NCBI GenBank assembly: GCA_016707785.1
Contig: JADJGZ010000037.1
Span: 1 to 16,469 of the forward strand
DNA from: Bacteroidales bacterium
GTDB lineage: Bacteria > Bacteroidota > Bacteroidia > Bacteroidales > UBA4417
Length of the DNA stretch: 16,469 nucleotides
Direction of reading: 5' to 3'
Shown: piece after piece, positions 6,653 to 14,516 of the stretch
Layout: each line of letters starts with the position of its first letter
Numbering within the stretch: the first letter of the stretch is position 1
Made by a program: the position numbers and the translations under genes
Notes under the pieces: generated by a model
Told to the model about the DNA's origin: nothing
Databases searched by the model: none
The model's input: the letters and a program-made list of their open reading frames with translations, nothing else

Positions 6653-7963
6653 TTAGTGCATCGCCTGAAACTTTACCAGCTTTCCAGTCAGGATCTGGTC
6701 TTCTACCTGTAAATGATAAAAATATATTCCCTCAGGTAAGTTTGTGGCATCCCATTGCAACAAGTGTTGACCTTTAGGTTGAAGTCCATTTACCAATGTT
6801 GCCATTTCCTTTCCCAGAAAATCGTAAACAATCAGATGGGTTCTTGCACACTTCACCAATTCGTATTCCATAGTGATGGAATTACAGAAGGGGTTCGGGA
6901 AAAAACCAACTGCCAAATGCCAGTTGTATAATAAGGGTTTAAGCCCCATTGATTCACAAGCTTCTTCCACCTCATCAGGGCTGTTGCAGCCATTGGCATT
7001 GTAATCGATGGTAACTACTGCGCCAGGGCTTGCCAGGTATTCACATATACTTTTTATATTGCATTCAGCAAGAGAATCGTTGTATCTGATTTCAAGATCC
7101 TGAATGGAATGGGTTGCGATATTTTCGAGGCTACTGATGTTTTTCAGTGCATTATTCCAGCGGATAAAAAGGCTTCCTCCGATAGATCCAAGCTGGTTTA
7201 TTCCCTGCAGGGTTGCCAGAGATTCATTCCAGTCGAACCAGCAATTCTGGCTAACAGAGGTTAGAGAATCCAGGCCGGATAGATTGGCAAGGTTACTGTT
7301 TCCGGCTATGAACAGGCCTCCGCCAATGGCAGATAATCGTGTCAGTCCTTGTAAATTTAACAGTAATGGATTCCCAAAGGTGAAACCATATACAAACTCA
7401 ATGCCTCCAACCTGCAGATTTTCCGATATATATGTGAGGTTTTCAAGTCCTGAAAGGGAAGTAAGGGAGTAATTGCCGCATAACTTTAAGCTCCCCTCAA
7501 TGGATGCAAGATTGTTCAGTCCGGTCAAACTGGTGAGTAAGGGATTTCCAGTGCTGTAAGGATAAGGTCCCAGTTCAATATCCCCGATGATCAGATCACC
7601 GTTTATGTTTACCAGGTTGTTGAGCCCCTGAAGATTTTCAAGTACATTATTTTGCTCAATGCGCAGGTCACCGCCCAGATACTCCAGGTTCTGCAGACCT
7701 GACAATTCACTTAAAATTATATTCGATTTTATCTTTAGGTTTCCGTTAACAGATATTAATACATTTAAGCCATCCAGATTTTCAATGTCTGAACCTGAGA
7801 TCGTTACATCCCCTTCAATTTGAGTACATCCCGGGTAATCGATATGAAAACCATCAATCTGGGCTTGCGTGCTGAAGGAAATACCCTCTGGAAGACAGCT
7901 CTGGGATATTCCTGATGCTAAACCGAATATCACAACTATGGTCAAAAGGATAACCCTTTTCAT
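6653..7963 (-). CDS. Secreted leucine-rich / Receptor-L-like repeat protein with T9SS tail
   Basis: A 436-residue protein with a signal peptide (MKRVILLTIVVIFGLASGISQ). An N-terminal cap, CLPEGISF...YPGCTQIEGDVTI, has Cys23 and Cys46. About ten roughly 23-residue repeats follow, of the pattern LxGLxxLxSIxGxLxIxxNxxL (residues about 55-298), with two longer units containing GDIELGPYPYSTGN and GGIEFVYGFTFGN. A C-terminal Cys module (Cys301, 307, 326, 336; SICEYL, NANGCN, EVEEAC) closes the solenoid. Residues about 345-436 are a T9SS type A sorting domain (FFPNPF, LPEGIYFYHL, GKLVKF). It is paralogous to the gene at 8417-9946 on the same strand. The fold is likely a right-handed beta-solenoid or LRR-like surface protein for binding; the ligand is unknown. 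Confidence 0.85.
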   Translation of the reverse strand: MKRVILLTIVVIFGLASGISQSCLPEGISFSTQAQIDGFHIDYPGCTQIEGDVTISGSDIENLDGLNVLISVNGNLKIKSNIILSELSGLQNLEYLGGDLRIEQNNVLENLQGLNNLVNINGDLIIGDIELGPYPYSTGNPLLTSLTGLNNLASIEGSLKLCGNYSLTSLSGLENLTYISENLQVGGIEFVYGFTFGNPLLLNLQGLTRLSAIGGGLFIAGNSNLANLSGLDSLTSVSQNCWFDWNESLATLQGINQLGSIGGSLFIRWNNALKNISSLENIATHSIQDLEIRYNDSLAECNIKSICEYLASPGAVVTIDYNANGCNSPDEVEEACESMGLKPLLYNWHLAVGFFPNPFCNSITMEYELVKCARTHLIVYDFLGKEMATLVNGLQPKGQHLLQWDATNLPEGIYFYHLQVEDQILTGKLVKFQAMH

Positions 7964-8416
7964 ATTAGGAAACAGTTATTGGTTTTCATAAATTTCATAT
8001 TAGCTTAATCCATTGATATACTGCTATTTGATTAATTTGCAATCATAAGTACTTTAGAATGTAAGCATTTGAAATCCTATAGTTGGTATAGGGTATTTCT
8101 TCTGTAGGATGAAGCCAGATTCCGATAGTAAATGTAGCCATTGGTGGGAAGGTTAGCAGGAGGGTGACTTTCATCCAATTTGAGATGGCTATCCTTCATC
8201 AAGAAGGGGGACAGATATCGGTCGAAGGCTAATTACGAAAAAACAACTTATTTTGATTCTCAGTCCTAAAAGTGAGAGTATACTTGAGAAAACTTCTACA
8301 GCAGGCAGTTTGTATCAGATTAGATCAGTAGCAGTTGTTTTTTGCTGCTCTGTCAATTTCGGGATTGGAATTAGCAAGTCTCACGATTAAACACTTATAA
8401 TCCGCACTATGAATGC
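7964..8416. other. 453-base gap between the two leucine-rich repeat genes
   Basis: No credible gene lies here; the short open frames lack starts, signals or family resemblance. A weak -7-like box TATGATTG (minus, 8047-8040, one mismatch to TAnnTTTG) could serve the 7963 gene. A small perfect inverted repeat CCTATA/TATAGG lies at 8076-8092. I find no T-rich terminator after the 8417 stop, so readthrough into the downstream paralog is possible. Confidence 0.5.
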
Positions 8417-9946
8417 TCACTTTAATACAATGATCTTTCTTATTCCCACATCTTCCCCTGCTGTGAAGCGCACAAAGTAAATACCTGCTGGCATCCCTGA
8501 GGTATCCCATTCAGCCTTCTGAACACCTGCCGGGAATTGTTTTTCCGAAATGAGAAGAATTGTCTGTCCGATGGGAGAATGAATTTCAATTCTGACGTTC
8601 TTCTTTTCCCGAAGTTGAAAAGTCAGGGTAGCATGAGAGTTGCATGGATTTGGATAAATACTCAATTCAACTGAATTCTCCGCTTCTTCAACGCTATAGG
8701 CACAGGCTGTTTCCACTTCTCCCCGGTTATTGCAGCCCGAAGCATTTTTGCTGATATCTGCAGAGGCCAGCGGAACGGCAAGGTAATCACAGATACTCTT
8801 AACATCACAGGAAGACAATGAATTATTAAAAGAGATGTTCAGGTAACCCAGGGAAGCAGCATTAACATTTTCAAGCCCTTCAAGGGATAATAACAAAGGA
8901 TTGAACTGAATAAACAAACTGGGGCCAAGATCCTGGAGTGAATCAAGTGCCTCCAGGCTGGTAAGGGATGAATTGTTAGTAATCCAGAAACTCCCCTCAA
9001 CAGAGTTTAGCTTACCTAATCCAGAGAGTGTTGAAAGTGAGTCATTGTAAGCGATACCAAGATCACCCCGGACAGTTTGAAGGTTATCCAGGCCATAAAG
9101 CGAAACCAGTGCATCGTTTGATTGTATCATGAGGTAACCTGGGAGTGTAGTCAGACCCTGCAATCCATCAGTATTTAAAAGTCGGGAATTGCCATTATTT
9201 TGGGTGCCTATATCAATGTTCTTCCTGACAGAAGTAAGATTTTCCAATCCCTTAAGGTTAATTAGTGAAGGATTTCCAGCGATCGTAAGGTTCCCTCCTA
9301 TCGATTCGAGGTGATCCAATCCATTGAATCCTAATAGTGAATTGTTTTTTTCAATCGCAACATCATTGCCCACCGCATAGAGCTTTTCCAATCCGGAAAA
9401 GTCAACCATTGATAGATTATCTTTTATCCACATTGAATTAAGGATGGTTTCAACTTCTCCTAATCCGGTCAGGTTTACTAGTACATCATTTAATACAATG
9501 ATAAGATCTTCCTTCAACGATTTCAAACCCTGCAACCCTTGCAAATCAATGAGTTGGTCGTTATCAGCAATCACAAGTCCACGCCCGGTATAAGTCAGAT
9601 TTTCCAATGCTGCCAGGCTTATCAGCATTGGGTTTCCTGTGATAGTGAGCGATCCCCTCACCGATTGGAGATGATCCAAACCAGCAAGTGAGGATAAGTT
9701 TTGATTGGTGATGATCAGCAAATTACCACTGATTGAATCCAGAACGTTCAACCCGTTAAGGTTAGTGATATTGCTTCCGTTTATGGTAACATAACCCTCA
9801 ATCCAGCTGCAGCTTGGATAATAGGACGAAAAGCTATCGATCGCCATTTGGGAGTTGAATGAGATACCCATAGGAAGGCATCCCTGGCCTTTTGCCGAGA
9901 TACCTGAACAGAGGATCAGGAACAAAAAAAGATATACTTTTCTCAT
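8417..9946 (-). CDS. Secreted leucine-rich / Receptor-L-like repeat protein with T9SS tail (longer paralog)
   Basis: A 509-residue paralog of the 6653-7963 product. Its signal peptide MRKVYLFLFLILCSGISAKG is followed by an N-terminal cap CLPMGISF...YYPSCSWIEGYVTI with Cys23 and Cys46, the same positions as in the shorter protein. About thirteen repeats of roughly 23 residues span about 55-378 (for example LKGLENLTSVRKNIDIG and LYGLDNLQTVRGDLGIAYN). The closing module has Cys380, 386, 405 and 415, the same spacing as in the paralog (6, 19 and 10 residues apart). The tail from about 420 is a T9SS type A sorting domain (LSIYPNPCNS, MPAGIYFVRF, RKIIVLK). It differs from the paralog mainly in repeat number. 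A surface recognition or structural role is inference. Confidence 0.86.
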   Translation of the reverse strand: MRKVYLFLFLILCSGISAKGQGCLPMGISFNSQMAIDSFSSYYPSCSWIEGYVTINGSNITNLNGLNVLDSISGNLLIITNQNLSSLAGLDHLQSVRGSLTITGNPMLISLAALENLTYTGRGLVIADNDQLIDLQGLQGLKSLKEDLIIVLNDVLVNLTGLGEVETILNSMWIKDNLSMVDFSGLEKLYAVGNDVAIEKNNSLLGFNGLDHLESIGGNLTIAGNPSLINLKGLENLTSVRKNIDIGTQNNGNSRLLNTDGLQGLTTLPGYLMIQSNDALVSLYGLDNLQTVRGDLGIAYNDSLSTLSGLGKLNSVEGSFWITNNSSLTSLEALDSLQDLGPSLFIQFNPLLLSLEGLENVNAASLGYLNISFNNSLSSCDVKSICDYLAVPLASADISKNASGCNNRGEVETACAYSVEEAENSVELSIYPNPCNSHATLTFQLREKKNVRIEIHSPIGQTILLISEKQFPAGVQKAEWDTSGMPAGIYFVRFTAGEDVGIRKIIVLK

Positions 9947-9984
9947 AGAGAATAAATTCTACCTGCTATCCTGGGTCTGTTATA

Positions 9985-9992
9985 CAAATTTA
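9985..9992 (-). promoter_or_regulatory. Candidate -7 element for the 9946-8417 gene
   Basis: On the minus strand this reads TAAATTTG, an exact TAnnTTTG match, giving a leader of about 30 nt before the ATG at 9946. No TTG -33 box is seen at the usual distance, so support comes only from the -7 box and its position. Confidence 0.38.
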
Positions 9993-10182
9993 CAGCCATC
10001 CGGATTAAATTATTCTCCCTGCATACAATTTTTATATCCAAAAGCTACCCCACAATATTTTAATATTGAAAATGCTTTGTGATAGCATCAAGAATCTATC
10101 ATCACAAATTTTGTTTAATCTTTGTCGAACAATTCTTAACAACTTCCTGTTATATATTATTAAAAATCAATAACAAATCTCT

Positions 10183-10845
10183 ATGAAAAACATCGTAATG
10201 TATATTGCTATCCTGGGTTTGGCTGTATTTGTATCCTGCGCAGGACCTAAAGGAGATAAAGCAAAAGTAACAGAAGCCGACACTATTGTCGCAAATACCG
10301 AAGGTGCCGATCAATTTAATATCGATCCTTCCGGCAGTATGGTTGAATGGATTGGTTACAAACCCACCGGCCAGCATAACGGTACACTAAACATTAAATC
10401 GGGGGCGCTTTATCTTAGTGAAGGTATCCCTGTTGGTGGTGAATTCATCATCGATATGCAGAGTATTAAGGTACTAGACCTTGAAGATCCGGACATGAAT
10501 GGAAAGCTTACCGGTCACCTTCGTTCAGCAGATTTTTTTGATGTGGACAACCATTCAGAAGGAAAATTTGTGATAACACGCATCGTTAAGAACAAGACCG
10601 GCTCTCCAGCCTATACACTCAGTGGAAACCTTACCATTAAAAATATCACCAAGAGTATCTCCTTTGGTGCCGATATTCAATCGGACGGAGCAACTGCCAG
10701 CGGTAAAACACCACCTTTCTCAGTAGACCGCACTGATTTTGAAATCAAATACAAATCAAATAAGTTTATTGAAGGACTCAAGGATGATTTCATCAATGAT
10801 GAATTTTCCCTGGCAATAACGATTGTCGGGAAAAAACCAGTGTAA
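10183..10845 (+). CDS. YceI-family lipoprotein
   Basis: A 220-residue protein beginning with a lipoprotein signal (MKNIVMYIAILGLAVFVSC, acylated Cys19 in a VSCA lipobox), so it is likely anchored in the outer or inner membrane facing the periplasm. The mature part has the YceI pattern: FNIDPSGSMVEWIGYKPTGQHNGTLNIKSG, GGEFIIDMQSI, LTGHLRSADFFDVDNHSEGKFV, LSGNLTIKNITKSISF and a late FSVDRTDFEIKY. YceI proteins are lipocalin-like barrels that bind polyisoprenoid or other amphiphilic lipids. The ligand here cannot be read from the sequence. It is a single-gene unit closed by the terminator at 10899. The lead-in AATAACAAATCT holds no clear Shine-Dalgarno site. Confidence 0.92.
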   Translation: MKNIVMYIAILGLAVFVSCAGPKGDKAKVTEADTIVANTEGADQFNIDPSGSMVEWIGYKPTGQHNGTLNIKSGALYLSEGIPVGGEFIIDMQSIKVLDLEDPDMNGKLTGHLRSADFFDVDNHSEGKFVITRIVKNKTGSPAYTLSGNLTIKNITKSISFGADIQSDGATASGKTPPFSVDRTDFEIKYKSNKFIEGLKDDFINDEFSLAITIVGKKPV

Positions 10846-10898
10846 TAAACATCTTTTCAGATTCCAGGCAATGATAGCCCTGGAAATCTATCATCTTC

Positions 10899-10930
10899 GA
10901 GGCGGGAATCATTTTCCGCCTCTTTTTTTT
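10899..10930 (+). terminator. Strong intrinsic terminator after the YceI gene
   Basis: GAGGCGG (10899-10905) pairs with CCGCCTC (10916-10922) over a 10-base loop and is followed by eight or more T. It separates the YceI gene from the amino-acid operon starting at 11010. Confidence 0.9.
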
Positions 10931-11009
10931 TGACAAATCTTACCAGGATGCATATTAATTATTTCCTATATTCGCTACAACCAGATTTAACCAAATAATA
11001 TCTTTTTGT

Positions 11010-12473
11010 ATGGACACTAAGGGAGTCAATTTTTATGTGGAAGCCGGTAAGCGCTCCATGGAATGGCACAAAAATCATCTGGAAGAGATGCGTAAGTGCC
11101 GGTTTGATACCATTGCCGTTCACGGAATCTATTCGATGCAGGAAGCCCTGGATTTTAACCAGGGAGCATTGATTGAACCTGTTTACATGGCCACTTCACA
11201 GGGATACCGAGACTCGGATGAAATGGAAGCAGCCTTAAGCTACCAGATTCCCACCTGGTGTTATTCCAGGATTGCAAATCCCAGCATGTATTATTATGAA
11301 GGAGTTCTGGCTTTACTTGAAGGTTATGGTTCCGGTTTGGAAACCTCTTGTATTGGAACTGCGTCCGGCATGGCTGCCATACAAAGTGCTGTTGACCCTT
11401 TCCTCGTGATCGATCCCAAAAGGCCTGGTGCCAGCATGAATTTTGTTGCAACATGCCAGGTTTATGGAGGCACATTTCAGCAGTTTGCTATCCGGAAAGA
11501 GAAAGAAAAGGGAATTGAATGGAGAAGGGTTTGCAACTCAAATATTATTGATGACTGGGAAAAGCTGATTGATGAGAATACCCGTTTCCTTTATGGTGAA
11601 ATGCCTAGTAATCCCTCACAGGCATTTTTCGACCTGGAGAAAGTAGCCGAACTGGCTCATAAATATGGGCTACCGCTGATCATTGACTCTACGGTTGCAA
11701 CACCCGCTTTATTGCGACCTATTCAGCATGGTGCCGACATTGTGGTTCAGAGTGTTACCAAGTCGCTTGCATCAAGTGGTTTTTCCATTTGCGGAGCTGT
11801 GATTTCACGTAAAAACATCATTTCCAATATCGACAATGATGAAATGAAAGCTGATTTCTGCACTTATCTCAAATTGCTGCCTAACAGGGACAATGGCCCA
11901 AATATTTCCCCAATGAATGCAGTTCTTGCATTAAGCGATATCAGAACTATCCGTTCAAGAATGGATTTAGTCTGCCGCTCCACTCAGGTTATTGCAGAGT
12001 ACCTTGAAAAACATCCTGCAATTGAAGGCGTAGATTACCTGGGACTGGAATCACATCCACTTCATGAACTGGCTTCGAGGTATATGTACCTTGTCGATTC
12101 TGAATTTGATGCCTTATATGGGAAGAAGGTGAACAGATATGGTCACCTGATGTCATTCAGGGTAAAAGGCGGGGCAAAAGCCACACGGCAGGTTTTTGAT
12201 GCATTCCAAAGAATATATCGTGCTACAGACTTAGGAAGAATCAAATCTGTTGCAACGATTCCTGCCATCAGCACCCATTCCCAGCAAGGAGAAGAAGGCA
12301 GGAAACTTGCCAATATCCCTGATAACCTTATTCGGTTGTGTGTTGGCGGGGAACATCCGCAGGATGTTATAAATGACCTTGAACAAGCCCTGGAAAGTCT
12401 GAAAGGTAAAAAAGTCATAGCTACTTCACCAGAATACTCAGCAGGAGGTGCCTCCTCAGCAAAATTAAGATAA
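11010..12473 (+). CDS. Cys/Met-metabolism PLP-dependent enzyme (cystathionine gamma-synthase-like)
   Basis: A 487-residue fold-type I PLP enzyme of the trans-sulfuration family, longer than the usual 380-430. Visible motifs are YSRIANPS (85-92, the YSRxxNPT motif), SGMAAI (119-124), YGGTFQ (152-157), IIDSTVATP with the PLP-ring Asp226, and VQSVTKSLASSG with the Schiff-base Lys251. The canonical G-H-(S/T)-D after this lysine is replaced by ASSGFSICG. A late LIRLCVGGEHPQDV holds the usual carboxylate-binding Arg/Glu. About 30 extra N-terminal and 20 C-terminal residues are present. Such enzymes join an activated homoserine with cysteine or sulfide, or cleave cystathionine or methionine. It starts the operon with thrC (2-base gap) and thrH, which favours a homoserine-derived substrate. 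The exact reaction is not determined; a gamma-lyase role is possible. Confidence 0.85.
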   Translation: MDTKGVNFYVEAGKRSMEWHKNHLEEMRKCRFDTIAVHGIYSMQEALDFNQGALIEPVYMATSQGYRDSDEMEAALSYQIPTWCYSRIANPSMYYYEGVLALLEGYGSGLETSCIGTASGMAAIQSAVDPFLVIDPKRPGASMNFVATCQVYGGTFQQFAIRKEKEKGIEWRRVCNSNIIDDWEKLIDENTRFLYGEMPSNPSQAFFDLEKVAELAHKYGLPLIIDSTVATPALLRPIQHGADIVVQSVTKSLASSGFSICGAVISRKNIISNIDNDEMKADFCTYLKLLPNRDNGPNISPMNAVLALSDIRTIRSRMDLVCRSTQVIAEYLEKHPAIEGVDYLGLESHPLHELASRYMYLVDSEFDALYGKKVNRYGHLMSFRVKGGAKATRQVFDAFQRIYRATDLGRIKSVATIPAISTHSQQGEEGRKLANIPDNLIRLCVGGEHPQDVINDLEQALESLKGKKVIATSPEYSAGGASSAKLR

Positions 12474-12475
12474 GC

Positions 12476-13825
12476 ATGCTTTATTTTTCTACGAATAACA
12501 TATCTCCCAGGATCAGCTTTCCTGATGCGCTATTACAAGGACAGGCACCAGACCGGGGATTATATATGCCGGAATTCATCCCACAGCTAAGCCTGGATGA
12601 ATTGAACCGCTTCAGGGAGATGGAATATCCTGAATTGGCGGCCTCCATTCTCTGGAAATACATGGACGGCCAGATACCCCGGGATATCCTGGGACTACTC
12701 ACGAAAGATGCCTATAATTTTGAGGTCCCGCTTGAAAATGTTGCAGGAAGACAATATGTCATGCGCCTGGATCAGGGCCCAACGGCATCCTTCAAGGATT
12801 TTGCGGCACGTATGATGGGCAGGCTCATGAACTATTACCTGGAATTATCAGATCGCCATCTGCTCATCCTTACAGCAACTTCCGGTGACACAGGTAGTGC
12901 AGTATCACATGCATTCCTGGGGCTCAATCGCATCAAAGTCGTAGTTCTCTTTCCAAAGGATGAAGTGACTGCCCGACAGCGAAAACAGATGACCACACTT
13001 GGAAATAATATTGAAATCATTTCCATGGATGGCAAATTTGATGATTGCCAGGCTTTGGTAAAAAAAGCCTTTGCAGATCAGGAACTGAACCATCTGAACC
13101 TTTCCTCAGCAAATTCTATAAACATTGGAAGGCTGATCCCACAATCTGTTTATTATTTCTATGCCTGGTCCCGATTGACCAATCCGGGCGAAAGCATGAT
13201 TTTTGCTGTGCCCTCAGGTAATTTCGGGGATATGATGGGAGGAGTGCTGGCGATGAAGATGGGGCTACCAGTTAAAAAATTTGTAATTGCCGTCAATGAG
13301 AATGATGAATTCCCAAATTACCTGCGAACGGGTACCTATTCCAAAATTGAACCTTCCAGGAATTGTATTTCCAGTGCGATGAATGTGGGTCATCCCAGCA
13401 ACCTGACACGTCTTATTTCCTTATATGGAGGAATGATGAATGAAACCGGGATCATTCATCAACAGGCAGATTTGCAAAAAATGAATGAGGAAATATGGCC
13501 AGTTTCCATCAATGATAAAAAGACCCGGGAAACAATACAACTCGCATGGAATCAGCATAAACTGCTTCTTGAACCTCATGGGGCTGTTGGCTGGGCTGGC
13601 TTACAGGAATTCCTGGGTCAACATCCAGGTCTTGAAAACATCCCTTGTGTTTCTCTTGAAACAGCGCATCCCGCCAAGTTCCCTGCTGAAATTAACAGGC
13701 TGCTGGGTTTTGATCCTCCTTTACCTGCAAGCCTGGAAGGAATTGAGTTAAAAAAGGAATCATATCTATCCATGGGAACTGAATACCAGGAATTTAAGGA
13801 TCATTTGTTAAGTCATTACAGATAA
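12476..13825 (+). CDS. thrC: Threonine synthase
   Basis: Converts O-phosphohomoserine to threonine and phosphate with PLP in the cytoplasm. The 449 residues match the ThrC class found in E. coli and yeast: N-terminal YFSTN...ISFPDALLQGQAPDRGLYMPE, PLP lysine in GPTASFKDFAARMMGR (Lys107), phosphate-binding TATSGDTGSA (133-142), SSANSINIGRLIPQ, and FAVPSGNFGDMMGG further on. Length is normal for the class. The start lies 2 bases after the stop of the PLP gene, so the two are probably translationally coupled, and the thrH-like gene follows after 9 bases. The assignment is firm. Confidence 0.96.
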   Translation: MLYFSTNNISPRISFPDALLQGQAPDRGLYMPEFIPQLSLDELNRFREMEYPELAASILWKYMDGQIPRDILGLLTKDAYNFEVPLENVAGRQYVMRLDQGPTASFKDFAARMMGRLMNYYLELSDRHLLILTATSGDTGSAVSHAFLGLNRIKVVVLFPKDEVTARQRKQMTTLGNNIEIISMDGKFDDCQALVKKAFADQELNHLNLSSANSINIGRLIPQSVYYFYAWSRLTNPGESMIFAVPSGNFGDMMGGVLAMKMGLPVKKFVIAVNENDEFPNYLRTGTYSKIEPSRNCISSAMNVGHPSNLTRLISLYGGMMNETGIIHQQADLQKMNEEIWPVSINDKKTRETIQLAWNQHKLLLEPHGAVGWAGLQEFLGQHPGLENIPCVSLETAHPAKFPAEINRLLGFDPPLPASLEGIELKKESYLSMGTEYQEFKDHLLSHYR

Positions 13826-13834
13826 AAAAAACAC

Positions 13835-14449
13835 ATGAATATTGTTTGTTTCGACATGGAAGGGGTTTTCACTCCTGAGATTTGGGTTAATGTAGCAAAG
13901 AAGACCGGCATCGATGCCCTGAAAATAACCACGCGTGATGAACCTGACTATGACAAGCTGATGAAATACCGGATTGCGATCCTTGAAGAACATAGCATTT
14001 CCTTAAAATTAATCCAGGAGGTGATTTCTTCTCTCGATCTTCTTGAAGGTGCCAGGGATTTTTTCGATCAGGTCCGTGATTTATCCCAGGCAATTATTGT
14101 CACAGACAGTTTCGTAGAATTTGCTATGCCTTTCATTCAGAAACTTGGAAAACCTCTGGTCTTCTGCCATAACCTAATTATTGATGACCGTGGAATGATT
14201 ACAGGATATAAGTTAAGACAAGAGGATCCAAAAAGGAAAGTTGTGCAAGCCTTCCAAAGCCTTCAATATAAAGTCATTGGAATTGGTGATTCTTACAATG
14301 ATATGGGTATGATACAGCAGGCAGACCAGGGGATTTTCTTCCGTCCGCCTCAGAAGGTAGTTGATGATTACCCCAATTTCCCGGTGACAACAAATTATCC
14401 TGATTTAAAAGCTTTGATTGCAGAATCACTGGCAGTATTTGAGCGTTAA
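13835..14449 (+). CDS. thrH: ThrH-like phosphoserine:homoserine phosphotransferase / phosphoserine phosphatase
   Basis: A 204-residue HAD-superfamily enzyme whose sequence closely follows Pseudomonas ThrH as I recall it (FDMEGVFTPEIWVNVAKKTGIDALKxTTRDxPDYDxLMK...). HAD motif I is DMEG (nucleophile Asp7, Glu9), motif II is VTDS (89-92), the conserved lysine lies in DPKRK (131-135) and motif IV is GIGDSYND (149-156). ThrH of Pseudomonas dephosphorylates phosphoserine and can transfer the phosphate to homoserine, making O-phosphohomoserine. It sits 9 bases after thrC, whose substrate is that compound, so it likely substitutes for or supplements a ThrB homoserine kinase. It could act mainly as SerB; the sequence alone does not separate the two. 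It ends the operon, and no terminator is seen in the 67 bases before the convergent gene. Confidence 0.88.
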   Translation: MNIVCFDMEGVFTPEIWVNVAKKTGIDALKITTRDEPDYDKLMKYRIAILEEHSISLKLIQEVISSLDLLEGARDFFDQVRDLSQAIIVTDSFVEFAMPFIQKLGKPLVFCHNLIIDDRGMITGYKLRQEDPKRKVVQAFQSLQYKVIGIGDSYNDMGMIQQADQGIFFRPPQKVVDDYPNFPVTTNYPDLKALIAESLAVFER

Positions 14450-14483
14450 ATGGAAAGCGGACGATACGTATCCATCAAATGAC

Positions 14484-14506
14484 GGACACAGATTAACGCG
14501 GAATTC
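14484..14506. repeat. Possible dispersed-repeat remnant between thrH and the CotH gene
   Basis: Holds GGACACAGATTAACGCGGAAT, of the CACAGATT...GCGG type that I recall as a recurrent intergenic sequence in Bacteroidota, and loosely like the inverted repeat at 6516-6550 (TGTGTAAATCAGCG). The similarity is short, so this is a tentative call. Confidence 0.3.
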
Positions 14507-14516
14507 TAAAATGATT

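Noticed and set aside
8100..8230. Nested short inverted repeats (GATGAAG/CTTCATC and AGCCAT/ATGGCT) as a possible small RNA
   Set aside because: The arms are short and unevenly spaced, with no promoter or terminator framing; not above chance.
8325..8510. 61-codon minus-strand open frame overlapping the end of the 8417 gene
   Set aside because: It overlaps the sorting tail of a well-supported gene in another frame and has no signal or family resemblance.
10053..10068. CAATATT-TT-AATATTG palindrome upstream of the YceI gene as an operator
   Set aside because: Pure A/T-rich 7-bp arms in an AT-rich divergent spacer; no promoter overlap or second copy to support a binding site.
10930..10958. TTGACA ... 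TATTAA pair with 17-base spacing before the PLP gene
   Set aside because: It looks like a sigma-70 promoter of other phyla, overlaps the terminator T-run, and Bacteroidota use a different consensus; probably chance in AT-rich sequence.
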